NCBI GenBank assembly: GCA_015493745.1
Contig: WGCN01000054.1
Coordinates: 1 to 37,051 of the forward strand
Reading direction: 5' to 3'
Length of the DNA: 37,051 nt
Origin: Calditrichales bacterium
GTDB lineage: Bacteria; Calditrichota; Calditrichia; Calditrichales; J004
The notes below the pieces were generated by a model. The model made no database searches. It saw only the letters and a list, made by a program, of their open reading frames with translations, and had not been told where the DNA came from. The position numbers were made by a program, and so were the translations under genes. Shown here piece after piece: positions 1-8,610 of the stretch. Positions within the stretch are counted from its first letter, which is position 1. Each line of letters begins with the position of its first letter.

Positions 1-326
1 CGTGACAGGTGATGTTCCACGGCCCAGGCCAGCAGGGTGCGCGTGGCATCCACGTTCACCTTTTGGTAGTCCGCCGCTTTCGCCCCCCCCGCCCCGCGTA
101 TGGCGGCCAGATGTACCACGGCGTCGACGGGTTGTTTGATACCCGCCAGAAAATCCGCGTCACCGAAAAAACCTTCCACCACAACCAGACCGGGGAGCCG
201 GCCCTGTTTTAGCACGGAAGCGGAGGCGGAACGAACAGGCGCAATTACCGTATGTCCCTGCAATAACAGCGCCTTTAAAAAATGATGTCCAATAAAACCA
301 TTGGAACCCGTTAATAATATGGTCAT
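1..326 (-). CDS. NAD-dependent epimerase/dehydratase, N-terminal part (runs off the window)
   Basis: This frame opens with ATG at 324-326 and reads without a stop to the left edge, so only about the first 108 residues are present. The start TGSNGFIGHHFLKALLLQGH carries the GxxGxxG dinucleotide-binding turn of the extended short-chain dehydrogenase (Rossmann) family. A later VVHLAAI segment is the typical fourth-strand motif. Such enzymes interconvert or dehydrate nucleotide-activated sugars in the cytoplasm, which fits its place as the last visible gene of a polysaccharide operon, 42 bases after the deacetylase gene. The catalytic YxxxK motif lies outside the window, so the exact reaction (4-epimerase, dehydratase or reductase) cannot be assigned. 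Confidence 0.85.
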   Translation of the reverse strand, partial: MTILLTGSNGFIGHHFLKALLLQGHTVIAPVRSASASVLKQGRLPGLVVVEGFFGDADFLAGIKQPVDAVVHLAAIRGAGGAKAADYQKVNVDATRTLLAWAVEHHLS

Positions 327-368
327 AATGTAATAATTGTAAAGTGTGGAAAAGGGGAAATAACAGAT

Positions 369-1334
369 TTAATACAGAGCGTTCATCTCTTTTAAAGTGA
401 CATAGCGTATATTATGTTTCTTGTTCAGGGCTTCAAAATAACGATCGAGGCGCTGAAGATAATTTTGCACATCCTCTTCCGTTTTACAATACTTCGACCC
501 CCCGGGCATGAGTTCATTGGAATGAAACATCATGTTCAAAAAGGTGTGTCCTCCGGCGATCATGCTGTCGCTTAACTGAAGCATGGCCTTTAAGCCGGCA
601 TAGGAGGGGCGCAGCCAGAACAGATCCACATCAAATACTTTGCTCAGAATTCGGCGGATACCCACATTGGGTAAATCCAGATAGTTGGCCTCCAGCAGCC
701 GGGGTACCTTTTTATTGAAACCCACCGTCAGGGGCACCTCCAACAGTTTTGCCTGCCCCGGACGAAGGACATCCTTATAGTCCGGACGGTACGGTTCGAT
801 ATCGGGTAGGTAGCCGAAAGAGGGCTCATAGCTTTTTTTTCCGCGACGGAAGGGGACCACGCTGGTATCCACCGTATAGCCCAACTCTTCCAGAACAGGT
901 ATGGTGGTGGCGTCAAAACCGTAACGCCCGGCACGGTAGCTTACCGGCTGCCGGCCCATGGCTTCGGCAATCACATCGGTGAGCACTTTCATCTTCTCAA
1001 ATTGCAGCTCAACCGGCAAATTATGTGTGAAGGAATTCCGTACACCCTGTTCCTCCTTATAGGGCGGGTTTACCCAGGGATGCAGATGAGTACCGATTTC
1101 CGCGGCGAAACGGGTGGCAAAATTTTTCAGGATGGCCGTGGCTTCCCTGTCAATGGCCACGGGATAGTCGATCAGATAGGTGGCCTTCACCCCGTGCTTG
1201 TTAAACAGCTCCTGTAAGGGCGCCAGCCATTTGATATTTTCCACCGTATAGTGGGTATGATCCTTGTATTCACTTCCCCACTCCCGCTCTTCCTCGGTAT
1301 CGATGGTTACCAGAAAATTGATTTTCTTATCCAT
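369..1334 (-). CDS. Polysaccharide deacetylase-like protein
   Basis: A 321-residue protein without a signal peptide. It has the hallmarks of the NodB/polysaccharide deacetylase fold: an acidic strand end DTEEE (12-16), a metal-type GTHLHPW motif (H83, H85), a YRAGRYGFD motif (133-141), DTSV (156-159) and a late MMFHSNEL histidine. The family removes N- or O-acetyl groups from glycans using a divalent metal. The ATG at 1334 has GGAAAG just upstream, and the gene starts 21 bases after the stop of the secreted heparinase-like gene, so the two are probably co-transcribed. The absence of a signal peptide suggests a cytoplasmic substrate such as a lipid-linked intermediate. Its substrate is not visible from sequence. 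It is one of two deacetylases in this locus. Confidence 0.85.
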   Translation of the reverse strand: MDKKINFLVTIDTEEEREWGSEYKDHTHYTVENIKWLAPLQELFNKHGVKATYLIDYPVAIDREATAILKNFATRFAAEIGTHLHPWVNPPYKEEQGVRNSFTHNLPVELQFEKMKVLTDVIAEAMGRQPVSYRAGRYGFDATTIPVLEELGYTVDTSVVPFRRGKKSYEPSFGYLPDIEPYRPDYKDVLRPGQAKLLEVPLTVGFNKKVPRLLEANYLDLPNVGIRRILSKVFDVDLFWLRPSYAGLKAMLQLSDSMIAGGHTFLNMMFHSNELMPGGSKYCKTEEDVQNYLQRLDRYFEALNKKHNIRYVTLKEMNALY

Positions 1335-1355
1335 AAGCTTTCCATGACAATCGTC

Positions 1356-3866
1356 TCAGGGTTTTATATTAAAACCGGTGGGTTTGGCCGGAGCGGTGTT
1401 ATCCTGCTGGCCGGATTTACTGATAATGAAGCGGTGACTGCCGCTGAGGGTTGTTTCGAAATAGAGCGTTCCCGTTTTTGTTACCGTGTCCACACCACGA
1501 TAATCCCAGGTTTGCACCACGGGTTCGGTAACCACGTTGGTTTCCGTAGTGGTGGAACCGACGGTATCCTCAATTTTATAAGTGGTGCGCGGCTCCAGGC
1601 CGGTTATAACATGACGCACAACGCCGCTTCCGCTCACGGTATAGGTCACCGTGTTGTTGTTAACCCCATTGGACTTGTTAAACAACACCACATAATTGGG
1701 ACGGGAATTATTTTCCTTTTGAATAAATACCCCCTGCATACTGCTGCCGACTTCGATCAGGGAAGTAGATACCATATTGCCAACCTTATTGGCGTCGGCT
1801 GTTTGAAATACATTTAAAAAGCGCTCATCGGTGTTGAGTTGACGGGGAATGACGGCCACCTGCCAGCGGTGGGTTTTTATGGCCAGTTCATGCTGCCTCT
1901 TGATGACGTCCTTGTCAAACCGGGCCACCCGGGTCACTTCCACATTGACATCATTGGGCAGAAGGTTTTTCACAAAAGCCACCCCATGGGCATTGGCCCC
2001 GCCCACATAATCCTGTTTTCCGCCATCACTGTCCTTTTCCCCGCCGGTACCGTTTAAGGCTTTTACCAGCAGATTCGTGCCGCTGTAACGATCACCGATA
2101 CGATCACTCTCACCGCTGCCGGTGCTTATATCCTGCGGACCACTGCTATAGGAGGCCACGGACGGCTTCCAGGGAACATGATAAACGAACTGCGCTTTGG
2201 TCGGCGCGGAGGCCCGGTCATAAATCACCAGAAAGTCCGAATCGTTTTCCGGGTTGCTGCCGGGAAGCCAGACATATTCCCGGGTATGCTTCACCCCGGA
2301 TGAAAACTCGCGGTCACGCCGTGAGCGTATGTGATAAAAATAGCCATCCTTGACGATCATCTGCTCCAAGCCGCCATGATCATAATTACCGGCGCCGTTG
2401 ATGGCCTCCTTCAGCTCTTTTGGCGTATCCATGGTTTGAAAGGTCTGGCGGTAACCGCCTTCAAAAAAGATAGTGTTCTCCTCATAACCGCCGGGATAGT
2501 TGTTCAGATTGCCATAATTTCTGTGGGCCACATGGCGGGTATTCACCAGCGTACCGAATTTGGTCAGGATAAAGCCGGAATAATCTTCCGCTCCCTGATG
2601 ACCGTCATAACGGTAGTGGCCGTCCATGGCGGCAAAAACGCCATCGGCCGGACTGCTAAAGCCGGTGCGGGCATAAAACACACCCAGATGCTGGTTCCAG
2701 ATATAACGGGGAAAGTTTAGCTCTTCGGGGGTTTTGGGCGGCACCACTTTATATATGCCCAGCCAGACCCATAACCACTGGTGTTCATAATTGGGCCAGG
2801 TGACATTATATTTTTCAATCATGTCACGGATCAGACCGGCCTCGTCATCCAAACCGGCGCGATGCAGCACACCGCCCAGATAGTAGATTTGTTCGCGCAT
2901 GGAGCGGTGACGGAACGAGGGATCCGTGGCTTCGGCGCTGCCCATGCGCAAATAGGTGTAGAAATCGTTAAAGTAACGATGGGGATCCATGGCATAGCGC
3001 ATGAATTTCGGATAGTTCTTCAGGGCGTTGCCGTTGGTAGTCCCCTGTTGGGAGATATAATCCTCTCCGGTGGCCGTATGCCAGCCATCCAGGTTAAGCA
3101 TGTGCGTACGCGGGTGCCAACTGGTATAACCGATCCACTCGGAAAAACCGCCCCACTCTCCGGCCACAAAATTGGTGGCGTCAAGATAGCCGTAATTCAG
3201 CATATCATCATAAAAGGTATCGGCGGCAATATCGGCTTCGGCATCGATGCGGCCATCGCCCCAAAAGGCCAGGGCCTGATACCAGGCGTAATTGGTTTCA
3301 TAGTATTTACTGCTGAACATCTGTTCCGGATTGATCTGCGGATTTTTTATGGAATGATCAAAAACCTTGTGCGTGATTTTACGGGTCAGCATCAGATCGG
3401 CAATCTGGCTGCGCTCGCTGCTGGTCTGAAAATTATAGGTCCAGTCAGCCGTCATGGCCGCCGCGTAGGAGAGATTGTCCCCCGCATTCAACCGGCTGAT
3501 CAGGCGGTTTATGGCCCGGCGGGCATAATCATCAAAGGAGATGGGATAGCTGATACCGGGAACCTGACCCAAAGCGGCAATAAAGGCCTGGTGAATCATC
3601 AGCGCCCGCGTGGGATCGTGACCGGCCTCAAACAGAATATTATAGCTGTCGTTATCATTGGCGTTGGCCGCCCAGTTTACATACTGCTGAAAATTGGAGC
3701 GGAAATTATCGGCAATCACCTGACGTATTTCGGGAATCGTCGTTTCCGTTAAATAGAGACGCGGATGGACGCCCTTGTCCAGAGGACTGCCGGTTTGGGG
3801 GTCCAGGGCCCAAACCATGCTGGCCATGCCGAGAAGAATGAGCGAAATATACAAAACTCTTTTCAT
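1356..3866 (-). CDS. Secreted heparinase II/III-like polysaccharide lyase
   Basis: An 836-residue protein beginning with a clear signal peptide (MKRV, hydrophobic core, cleavage likely after WA around residue 20). It has an alpha-helical toroid-like N-terminal half with many Trp and Tyr residues, then a heparinase II/III-like beta region holding YDGHQGAEDYSGF and NTRHVAHRNYGN. The family cleaves uronic-acid polysaccharides by beta-elimination in the periplasm or outside the cell. Here it may trim or release the polymer made by the cluster. The last residues DNTAPAKPTGFNIKP look like the opening of a fibronectin-III or Ig-like domain, but the frame stops there. The start has AAGGA six bases upstream, and the 117-base gap before it holds a TATAAT box, so it may have its own promoter. 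Family assignment is good; substrate is unknown. Confidence 0.8.
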   Translation of the reverse strand: MKRVLYISLILLGMASMVWALDPQTGSPLDKGVHPRLYLTETTIPEIRQVIADNFRSNFQQYVNWAANANDNDSYNILFEAGHDPTRALMIHQAFIAALGQVPGISYPISFDDYARRAINRLISRLNAGDNLSYAAAMTADWTYNFQTSSERSQIADLMLTRKITHKVFDHSIKNPQINPEQMFSSKYYETNYAWYQALAFWGDGRIDAEADIAADTFYDDMLNYGYLDATNFVAGEWGGFSEWIGYTSWHPRTHMLNLDGWHTATGEDYISQQGTTNGNALKNYPKFMRYAMDPHRYFNDFYTYLRMGSAEATDPSFRHRSMREQIYYLGGVLHRAGLDDEAGLIRDMIEKYNVTWPNYEHQWLWVWLGIYKVVPPKTPEELNFPRYIWNQHLGVFYARTGFSSPADGVFAAMDGHYRYDGHQGAEDYSGFILTKFGTLVNTRHVAHRNYGNLNNYPGGYEENTIFFEGGYRQTFQTMDTPKELKEAINGAGNYDHGGLEQMIVKDGYFYHIRSRRDREFSSGVKHTREYVWLPGSNPENDSDFLVIYDRASAPTKAQFVYHVPWKPSVASYSSGPQDISTGSGESDRIGDRYSGTNLLVKALNGTGGEKDSDGGKQDYVGGANAHGVAFVKNLLPNDVNVEVTRVARFDKDVIKRQHELAIKTHRWQVAVIPRQLNTDERFLNVFQTADANKVGNMVSTSLIEVGSSMQGVFIQKENNSRPNYVVLFNKSNGVNNNTVTYTVSGSGVVRHVITGLEPRTTYKIEDTVGSTTTETNVVTEPVVQTWDYRGVDTVTKTGTLYFETTLSGSHRFIISKSGQQDNTAPAKPTGFNIKP

Positions 3867-3913
3867 GCTAAATCCTTTTTTACACCTTATGGATGAAATA
3901 CCCTACAAATGGA

Positions 3914-3949
3914 ATGCCAGATTATATCCCTTTGTCCATACAGTGTTCC
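3914..3949 (-). promoter_or_regulatory. Candidate sigma-70-type promoter before the secreted lyase gene
   Basis: On the minus strand a perfect TATAAT lies at 3921-3926, with GGAACA 17 bases upstream as a weak -35 match (3 of 6). It sits about 55 bases before the ATG at 3866, in the only gap of more than 100 bases within the downstream half of the polysaccharide operon. The -10 is good and the -35 poor, so this is a moderate call. Confidence 0.35.
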
Positions 3950-3983
3950 CTTTACCGGCTTCCGTTCATTGTGCATGAATTAC

Positions 3984-5153
3984 TCACTTTGTCTTTTTAA
4001 TCATCCCGGCGGCAATTTCCGCCGTTTTACGGGCATTGCCCATCCAGGTAAACTTTTCCAATACTTCCCGGCGGGCCTTTTTACCCAGCCGTTTCCTCAG
4101 AGCGGCATCGCCAATCAGGGCGAGAAGCTTTTGCTTTAAAGAAGCGGCGTCATCCGGGGTAAAGAGTATGCCCGACTGATCCGGGGTGATTAGATCCTTA
4201 ATGTTGGGCATATCAGGGGCCAGGATAGCCTTTTCCATGGCCATATACTCCAGGATTTTCATCGGCGAGGAATAAGGGGTGGCATGGGGACTGATGGCCA
4301 CATCGAACATGGCCACATATTTTTGAATTTCCCTGTGGGGAATGCGCCCCAAAAAGCGGATCACCTTTTCGTTGCCCTTTTCCTTGTTATAGGCCAGCAA
4401 CTCCTCATAACTGGGTCCGTCACCCAGAAAAACCATAGCCGCGTTGTGCTTCTCCAGATCGATCTCTTCCAGGATATTAATCAGCTTATCGATATTGTGC
4501 CAGCTTCGCAGAATGCCTACAAACCCCAGAACCGTTTTTCCCTCCAGCCCAAGTTCTTTTTTTAAGGCGGAAGCATCCAGAGCGGGGTCAAAACGATCGG
4601 GATCGGTGCCGTTGGGCAGTACCATCACTTTGCTGTCATCCACGCCGTAATCGGCAATGATCTGTTTTAAGGGACTGGAAACAACGATGATTTTAGGCGC
4701 CGCTTCAAATATCTTGTGCTCTCCCATTTTCGAGAGGCCGGGAAAGTAGAGTTTTTCCCACTGTCGTTTCTGAATCGAATAGGGAGAGTTCACCTCCAGG
4801 ATAAGCGGCAGGCCGCTTTTTTTCGCCGCCCACAGAGCGGAAAAACTGAAATGGGCATAACGGTCATAAATGATATCCGGCTTAAACTCGCCAATGGCCT
4901 TCATCAGCATGGCCTTGCCCTTGACGTTGTAGGCGATCTCGGCCAGTTCATACACCGGCCGGGGAATGATGTTTTTTATTTTGTCCCATTTGGATTCCCG
5001 GGCCGCCTGCGATGAACGGAACTCGGTTTTTTCTCCTACCAGCGAGACCACCCGCACCTCATGTCCCAGCTCTTTCAGACAATTAACGATCGACTGTATA
5101 TGAATACCTTCGGCTCCGTCACCGAGCGTGCGGTGATGATACAATATGCGCAT
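3984..5153 (-). CDS. Glycosyltransferase family 4
   Basis: A 389-residue GT-B fold enzyme. The N-terminal Rossmann half begins MRILYHHRTLGDGAEGIHI and continues through KPDIIYDRYAHFSFSALWAA. The C-terminal nucleotide-sugar half holds VLGFVGILRSWHNIDKLI, a FLGDGPSYEEL loop and the acidic SSPMKILEYMAMEKAILAPDMP region that contacts the donor. Family 4 enzymes are retaining transferases that add a sugar to a lipid-linked chain at the inner face of the plasma membrane. AAGGA lies seven bases before the ATG. It follows another family 4 gene by 23 bases. Donor and acceptor cannot be deduced. Confidence 0.9.
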   Translation of the reverse strand: MRILYHHRTLGDGAEGIHIQSIVNCLKELGHEVRVVSLVGEKTEFRSSQAARESKWDKIKNIIPRPVYELAEIAYNVKGKAMLMKAIGEFKPDIIYDRYAHFSFSALWAAKKSGLPLILEVNSPYSIQKRQWEKLYFPGLSKMGEHKIFEAAPKIIVVSSPLKQIIADYGVDDSKVMVLPNGTDPDRFDPALDASALKKELGLEGKTVLGFVGILRSWHNIDKLINILEEIDLEKHNAAMVFLGDGPSYEELLAYNKEKGNEKVIRFLGRIPHREIQKYVAMFDVAISPHATPYSSPMKILEYMAMEKAILAPDMPNIKDLITPDQSGILFTPDDAASLKQKLLALIGDAALRKRLGKKARREVLEKFTWMGNARKTAEIAAGMIKKTK

Positions 5154-5176
5154 CCGTTATTCCTTGCTCCTTATCC

Positions 5177-6247
5177 TCATGCTTTTTTGATTAAGTCAAT
5201 TTCCACGCTAATGGTGTCGGGTATCGGTGGCGGGTTCAGATTGGCTTTTATTTCATCGATACGGTCGACGGTGTCCTGGAGTGTGCTGACCATATCATCG
5301 ATATTCCGGTTTTCATAAGTGATGACCCCGCGCGGGCGCGAACCGTTTTCACAGGCCACCACAGGGGTATTCAGGGTCAGTGATTCCAGCACGGAACTGC
5401 TAACCCCATCCTTAAACGGGGTACGCAGATAGATCGTGGACTTGCTCAGCAGGGTCAGGAACTGATCATGATCCAGATCCCCGGCAAAAAAGACGGCGTC
5501 CAGAATGCCTTCTTCCTCCATCTGTGCCTTTATGGTTTCCGAACCGAGGGTCTGTCCCAGCATCACCAGACGGCTATCGGGATTTTTGCGGTGAAAGCGG
5601 GCAAAAGCCGTCACCATATCTTCCAAAAAAAACTCCGGGCGGTAGGCCGCGTAACAGGCAATCACCGGAAAATGATTTTTAAAGATACTCTCCAGTTCCG
5701 CATCCAGGGGCTGCTCTTCAAACTCCATGTATTGTTTGCTGAAAGCCTGTATGGGTACGATTTTTTCTCCGGGAATGCCATAGCTCATGATGTTCTTTTT
5801 TACCGCCTCGTTATTACAGACGATATATTTGGCCACGGTAAAGATATACTTATAGAGGGGCGTCAGCTTAGGCCCCTTGTTTTTGGGAAAATAGAGTTGT
5901 ACCGGCCCGGCATGGAAGGTGATCACCGGACGGCGAAAGGTAAGCAGGCTGATGGTCAGGGAAAGCACCGTCAGCACAAAGCCCTTGGGGGAATCCCCGT
6001 TCAGGTGGTGATGAATCAGATAGCCCTTCAGGCGGAACCGGAACACTTTTTTAATATAATCCAGACTGCCCAGAACCGGCACAAAATCCCTGTCCGTTAA
6101 AAAACGTCCCTTGCCGATATTGAGTACTTCGCAGATATCGCCGTTTTTTTCCATTTCCTTTTTTAAAAAATATACCCGCATCCCCCAGCCGGCACGTGGC
6201 GGCGGATAGGATGTGATATGCAGAACCTTGGTTTGCGTTTTGGCCAT
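5177..6247 (-). CDS. Glycosyltransferase family 4
   Basis: A 356-residue GT-B protein starting MAKTQTKVLHITSYPPPRAGWGMRVYFLKKEM, the glycine-rich first loop typical of family 4 enzymes. The segment VICNNEAVKKNIMSYGIPGEK is the usual linker region of this family. The donor half includes DSRLVMLGQTLGS, VFFAGDLDHDQFLTLLSKSTIYLRTPFKDGVSSSVLESLTLNTPVVACENG, in which the FKDGVSSSVLES stretch is the conserved acidic donor-binding motif. It presumably adds one sugar to the repeat unit on the cytoplasmic face of the membrane. It lies 69 bases after the cytosolic heparinase-like gene and 23 bases before the next glycosyltransferase. Sugar specificity is unknown. Confidence 0.88.
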   Translation of the reverse strand: MAKTQTKVLHITSYPPPRAGWGMRVYFLKKEMEKNGDICEVLNIGKGRFLTDRDFVPVLGSLDYIKKVFRFRLKGYLIHHHLNGDSPKGFVLTVLSLTISLLTFRRPVITFHAGPVQLYFPKNKGPKLTPLYKYIFTVAKYIVCNNEAVKKNIMSYGIPGEKIVPIQAFSKQYMEFEEQPLDAELESIFKNHFPVIACYAAYRPEFFLEDMVTAFARFHRKNPDSRLVMLGQTLGSETIKAQMEEEGILDAVFFAGDLDHDQFLTLLSKSTIYLRTPFKDGVSSSVLESLTLNTPVVACENGSRPRGVITYENRNIDDMVSTLQDTVDRIDEIKANLNPPPIPDTISVEIDLIKKA

Positions 6248-6285
6248 GTTGCTCTTTTCCCGAATTTACTGTTTGCTCTGATTGC

Positions 6286-6310
6286 GGAGGTCTGCCCGCG
6301 GGTAACCTCC
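6286..6310 (-). other. Intergenic hairpin with CCCGCGGG core
   Basis: GGAGGT at 6286-6291 and ACCTCC at 6305-6310 form a six-base stem, with the self-complementary CCCGCGGG in the loop. It lies in the 69-base gap between the heparinase-like gene and the next glycosyltransferase gene. No T-run follows on the minus strand, so it does not look like a terminator; an mRNA processing or stability element is one possibility. Confidence 0.35.
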
Positions 6311-6316
6311 ATGATG

Positions 6317-8608
6317 TCATATTTGGAAGAGTTTGTCTGTTCCGGAATTTACATTCACGGTAAAGCTCAAGTCATCCCGTTCACGCACAACCCTCAGCTC
6401 TCCGCCGTTATTATCGCGGGAAAGTTGTTGGCTTATGCGGTAACTGCCGTTCTCCAGAATCAGGCGCCATTCCCGGGCGGCTTCCCGCAAGAGCTGCGGA
6501 TTAGGGCCATTTTTTCCGGCCGGCATATAAATTTTAAGGCTTTGCCAGGGCAGCGTTGCCTGTTGCCTTATTTTTACCAGCGGCGCGGGGGTGGTGGCGC
6601 GGTAGGTGGGCGAAACCCAGCCCTCGTCCGGTGTGTCACCGCCGCGGGCCAGCGTAACCGCAGGCTCTTCTCCGGCGGTATCTTCAAAAAATATTTCCAA
6701 AACCGACTGCCGGCCCCGGCTTGTAATTTTTTGGTTTTCCGCATCGATCGCCAGCTCTTTATCCGGCGCAAAATGGAGATGCTCGGCCATATCCACTTTC
6801 TCCGTCTGCCCCCTGGCGGAGTAGATAAAATCTATAACCAGCCAAAAAGCGTCATCCACAAAGGCCATATAACGGCGGTGTACCGGAGATCCCGCCTCAT
6901 TTTCATAACCGTAGTGTTCACCGCAAAAGGCCTTGACGCCTTCATCTTTTAAAAAGGCCAGTTGTTTAAAACGGGGAGCGCGGCTCCAGACCAGGATACC
7001 GCCCTGTTTGGCCTGGGAACGGCCATTGATTTCGATGGTATTGTGAGCGGCCGTGCTGCGAAAATAACTGTGCCAGTTAAAATCTCCCCGGTAATTGGAA
7101 AATCCGGGATCAATCAAATGCGACTCTCCAAAGCAGGCCAGTTCAATGGCCAGTTCATCGGCATGGCCATGAGCGGCGGAAGGGGTATTGTCATGATAAA
7201 CACCATGGGCGATGGGGCCGCAATCCATATGACTGTAATGGCCGTCAGGGCCAAAATGGTTACGGAAAATGGCATAGCCGCTCTCTTTTAACCAAAGTGC
7301 CGTCTCTCCGGGGGGCCCGGCCGTGATGCGCTGGTATTTTTGAATGTCCGCTCCGGACAGCAGCCAAAAGGCCTCTTCCGGCAGCCGTTCCAGGCGGTGT
7401 TTAAAGTCGGAACGGTCAAACCAGACGGCACCGATGGCCCGCCAGGCGTCAAAATTCCAGTGGGTCGGATCACCGAAATAGATGGAACGGGCGTCATCGA
7501 TATCCCCCAGGTGCGGCATATCGCCATCGGGCTTGGTGATATAGGCGGAAAACTCCAGGGCTTTTTCCACCCGCCTGGCCATGCGGTCGGGAACGGTTTC
7601 TCCGTTAAGCCCTTTAACGGCCATGGCCTGCAGGTAAAAACCCAGGGTAAAATGGTGGTAGAAAGAGGCCTGTTCCACCGAGGCGCCGTCCGGATGGAAC
7701 TGTTTTTCTATCTGATCGACCAGCACCTGCCAGGCGCGTTTTTCCCATTTTTGGGCGTCGCGGAAACCGGGGAAAAGATATCCGGCCAAAAAGAGTCCGG
7801 CCGCCTCACCTATCAGATGGTTATAGGGACTGAAATAGATGGACAGGTTTTCATAAAGATAGGTGCCGCTGAGATAGATCAGTTTTAGCAAGGCCGCCAC
7901 AACATAAGGCTTGGGCCGCTCCGTCGCCCGGTAAAACTCCAGTGTCCAGATCAGGGCGGTAACCCGCACGCCCACTTCCAGGGCACTGGCCCAGGCCACC
8001 CCTTGTTTGTAAGGATTTTTTTCGATCCAGTCCAGCAGCCACTCTTCCATCTTGAGGATATACTTTTCCTCGCCGGTCAGCCAGCCGGTTTTGGCCAGTT
8101 CAATTAAAAACTGCAGGCGGTTTACTTCCCACACATGTTTTATGTCACCGGCGTTTTTGTTGGTAAAGATATCAATATCCCGGTAAAAGCCCTGTGGATA
8201 TGGGGCCAGGGTCAGCGGATCCGATTGCCAGGGTATGGGATCGGGCAGGGTAAAAGAGACGCCGAGAAAGGAAAAGCGGTGCTCCAGAAAGAGGTCGGCG
8301 CGCCGCACGCTCTTTTCCACTTCGTCACCGTAGTCTTTAAGAAAGCGCTCTTTTTTCTCACTGCTCAGCGGTTCGGACAGTTTGCGGGCAAATTCTTTTT
8401 TTTCCCACAACTCATGTACGGCCGTGGAACGGTAACGTTCAAATAGCCGGGGATGTCCGGGGTCAAAAAAATCAAACTCCGGTTGTAATACTTTGTGCAG
8501 TTCCTTTTGCGCATGGGCTTTTTCCCTGCGGATACGAATCTGCTCACCGATACGGAAAAGTATTTCCCCCGGACTCATACGAAAAATCTTTTTCAGCTTA
8601 CCCACCAT
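6317..8608 (-). CDS. Heparinase II/III family protein
   Basis: A 763-residue protein with two recognisable parts. The N-terminal helical part resembles the heparinase II/III N-terminal domain (MSPGEILFRIGEQ near the start, then Trp-rich helices with NHLIGEAAGLFLAG). The C-terminal part has the classic heparinase II/III pattern: HGHADELAIELACFG, LIDPGFSNYRGD and YFRSTAAHNTIEINGRSQ. No signal peptide is visible. Proteins of this architecture sit in many exopolysaccharide loci and are thought to act on uronic-acid-containing glycans. The ATG at 8608 follows the kinase-like gene's stop by two bases, so the genes are translationally close. Whether it is an active lyase or acts in assembly cannot be told from sequence. 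Confidence 0.85.
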   Translation of the reverse strand: MVGKLKKIFRMSPGEILFRIGEQIRIRREKAHAQKELHKVLQPEFDFFDPGHPRLFERYRSTAVHELWEKKEFARKLSEPLSSEKKERFLKDYGDEVEKSVRRADLFLEHRFSFLGVSFTLPDPIPWQSDPLTLAPYPQGFYRDIDIFTNKNAGDIKHVWEVNRLQFLIELAKTGWLTGEEKYILKMEEWLLDWIEKNPYKQGVAWASALEVGVRVTALIWTLEFYRATERPKPYVVAALLKLIYLSGTYLYENLSIYFSPYNHLIGEAAGLFLAGYLFPGFRDAQKWEKRAWQVLVDQIEKQFHPDGASVEQASFYHHFTLGFYLQAMAVKGLNGETVPDRMARRVEKALEFSAYITKPDGDMPHLGDIDDARSIYFGDPTHWNFDAWRAIGAVWFDRSDFKHRLERLPEEAFWLLSGADIQKYQRITAGPPGETALWLKESGYAIFRNHFGPDGHYSHMDCGPIAHGVYHDNTPSAAHGHADELAIELACFGESHLIDPGFSNYRGDFNWHSYFRSTAAHNTIEINGRSQAKQGGILVWSRAPRFKQLAFLKDEGVKAFCGEHYGYENEAGSPVHRRYMAFVDDAFWLVIDFIYSARGQTEKVDMAEHLHFAPDKELAIDAENQKITSRGRQSVLEIFFEDTAGEEPAVTLARGGDTPDEGWVSPTYRATTPAPLVKIRQQATLPWQSLKIYMPAGKNGPNPQLLREAAREWRLILENGSYRISQQLSRDNNGGELRVVRERDDLSFTVNVNSGTDKLFQI

Positions 8609-8610
8609 GA

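Noticed and set aside
2781-3752. Long plus-strand open frame of 323 codons
   Set aside because: It is antisense to the heparinase-like gene, whose protein has a clear signal peptide and domain motifs; the plus-strand product is of low complexity and resembles nothing.
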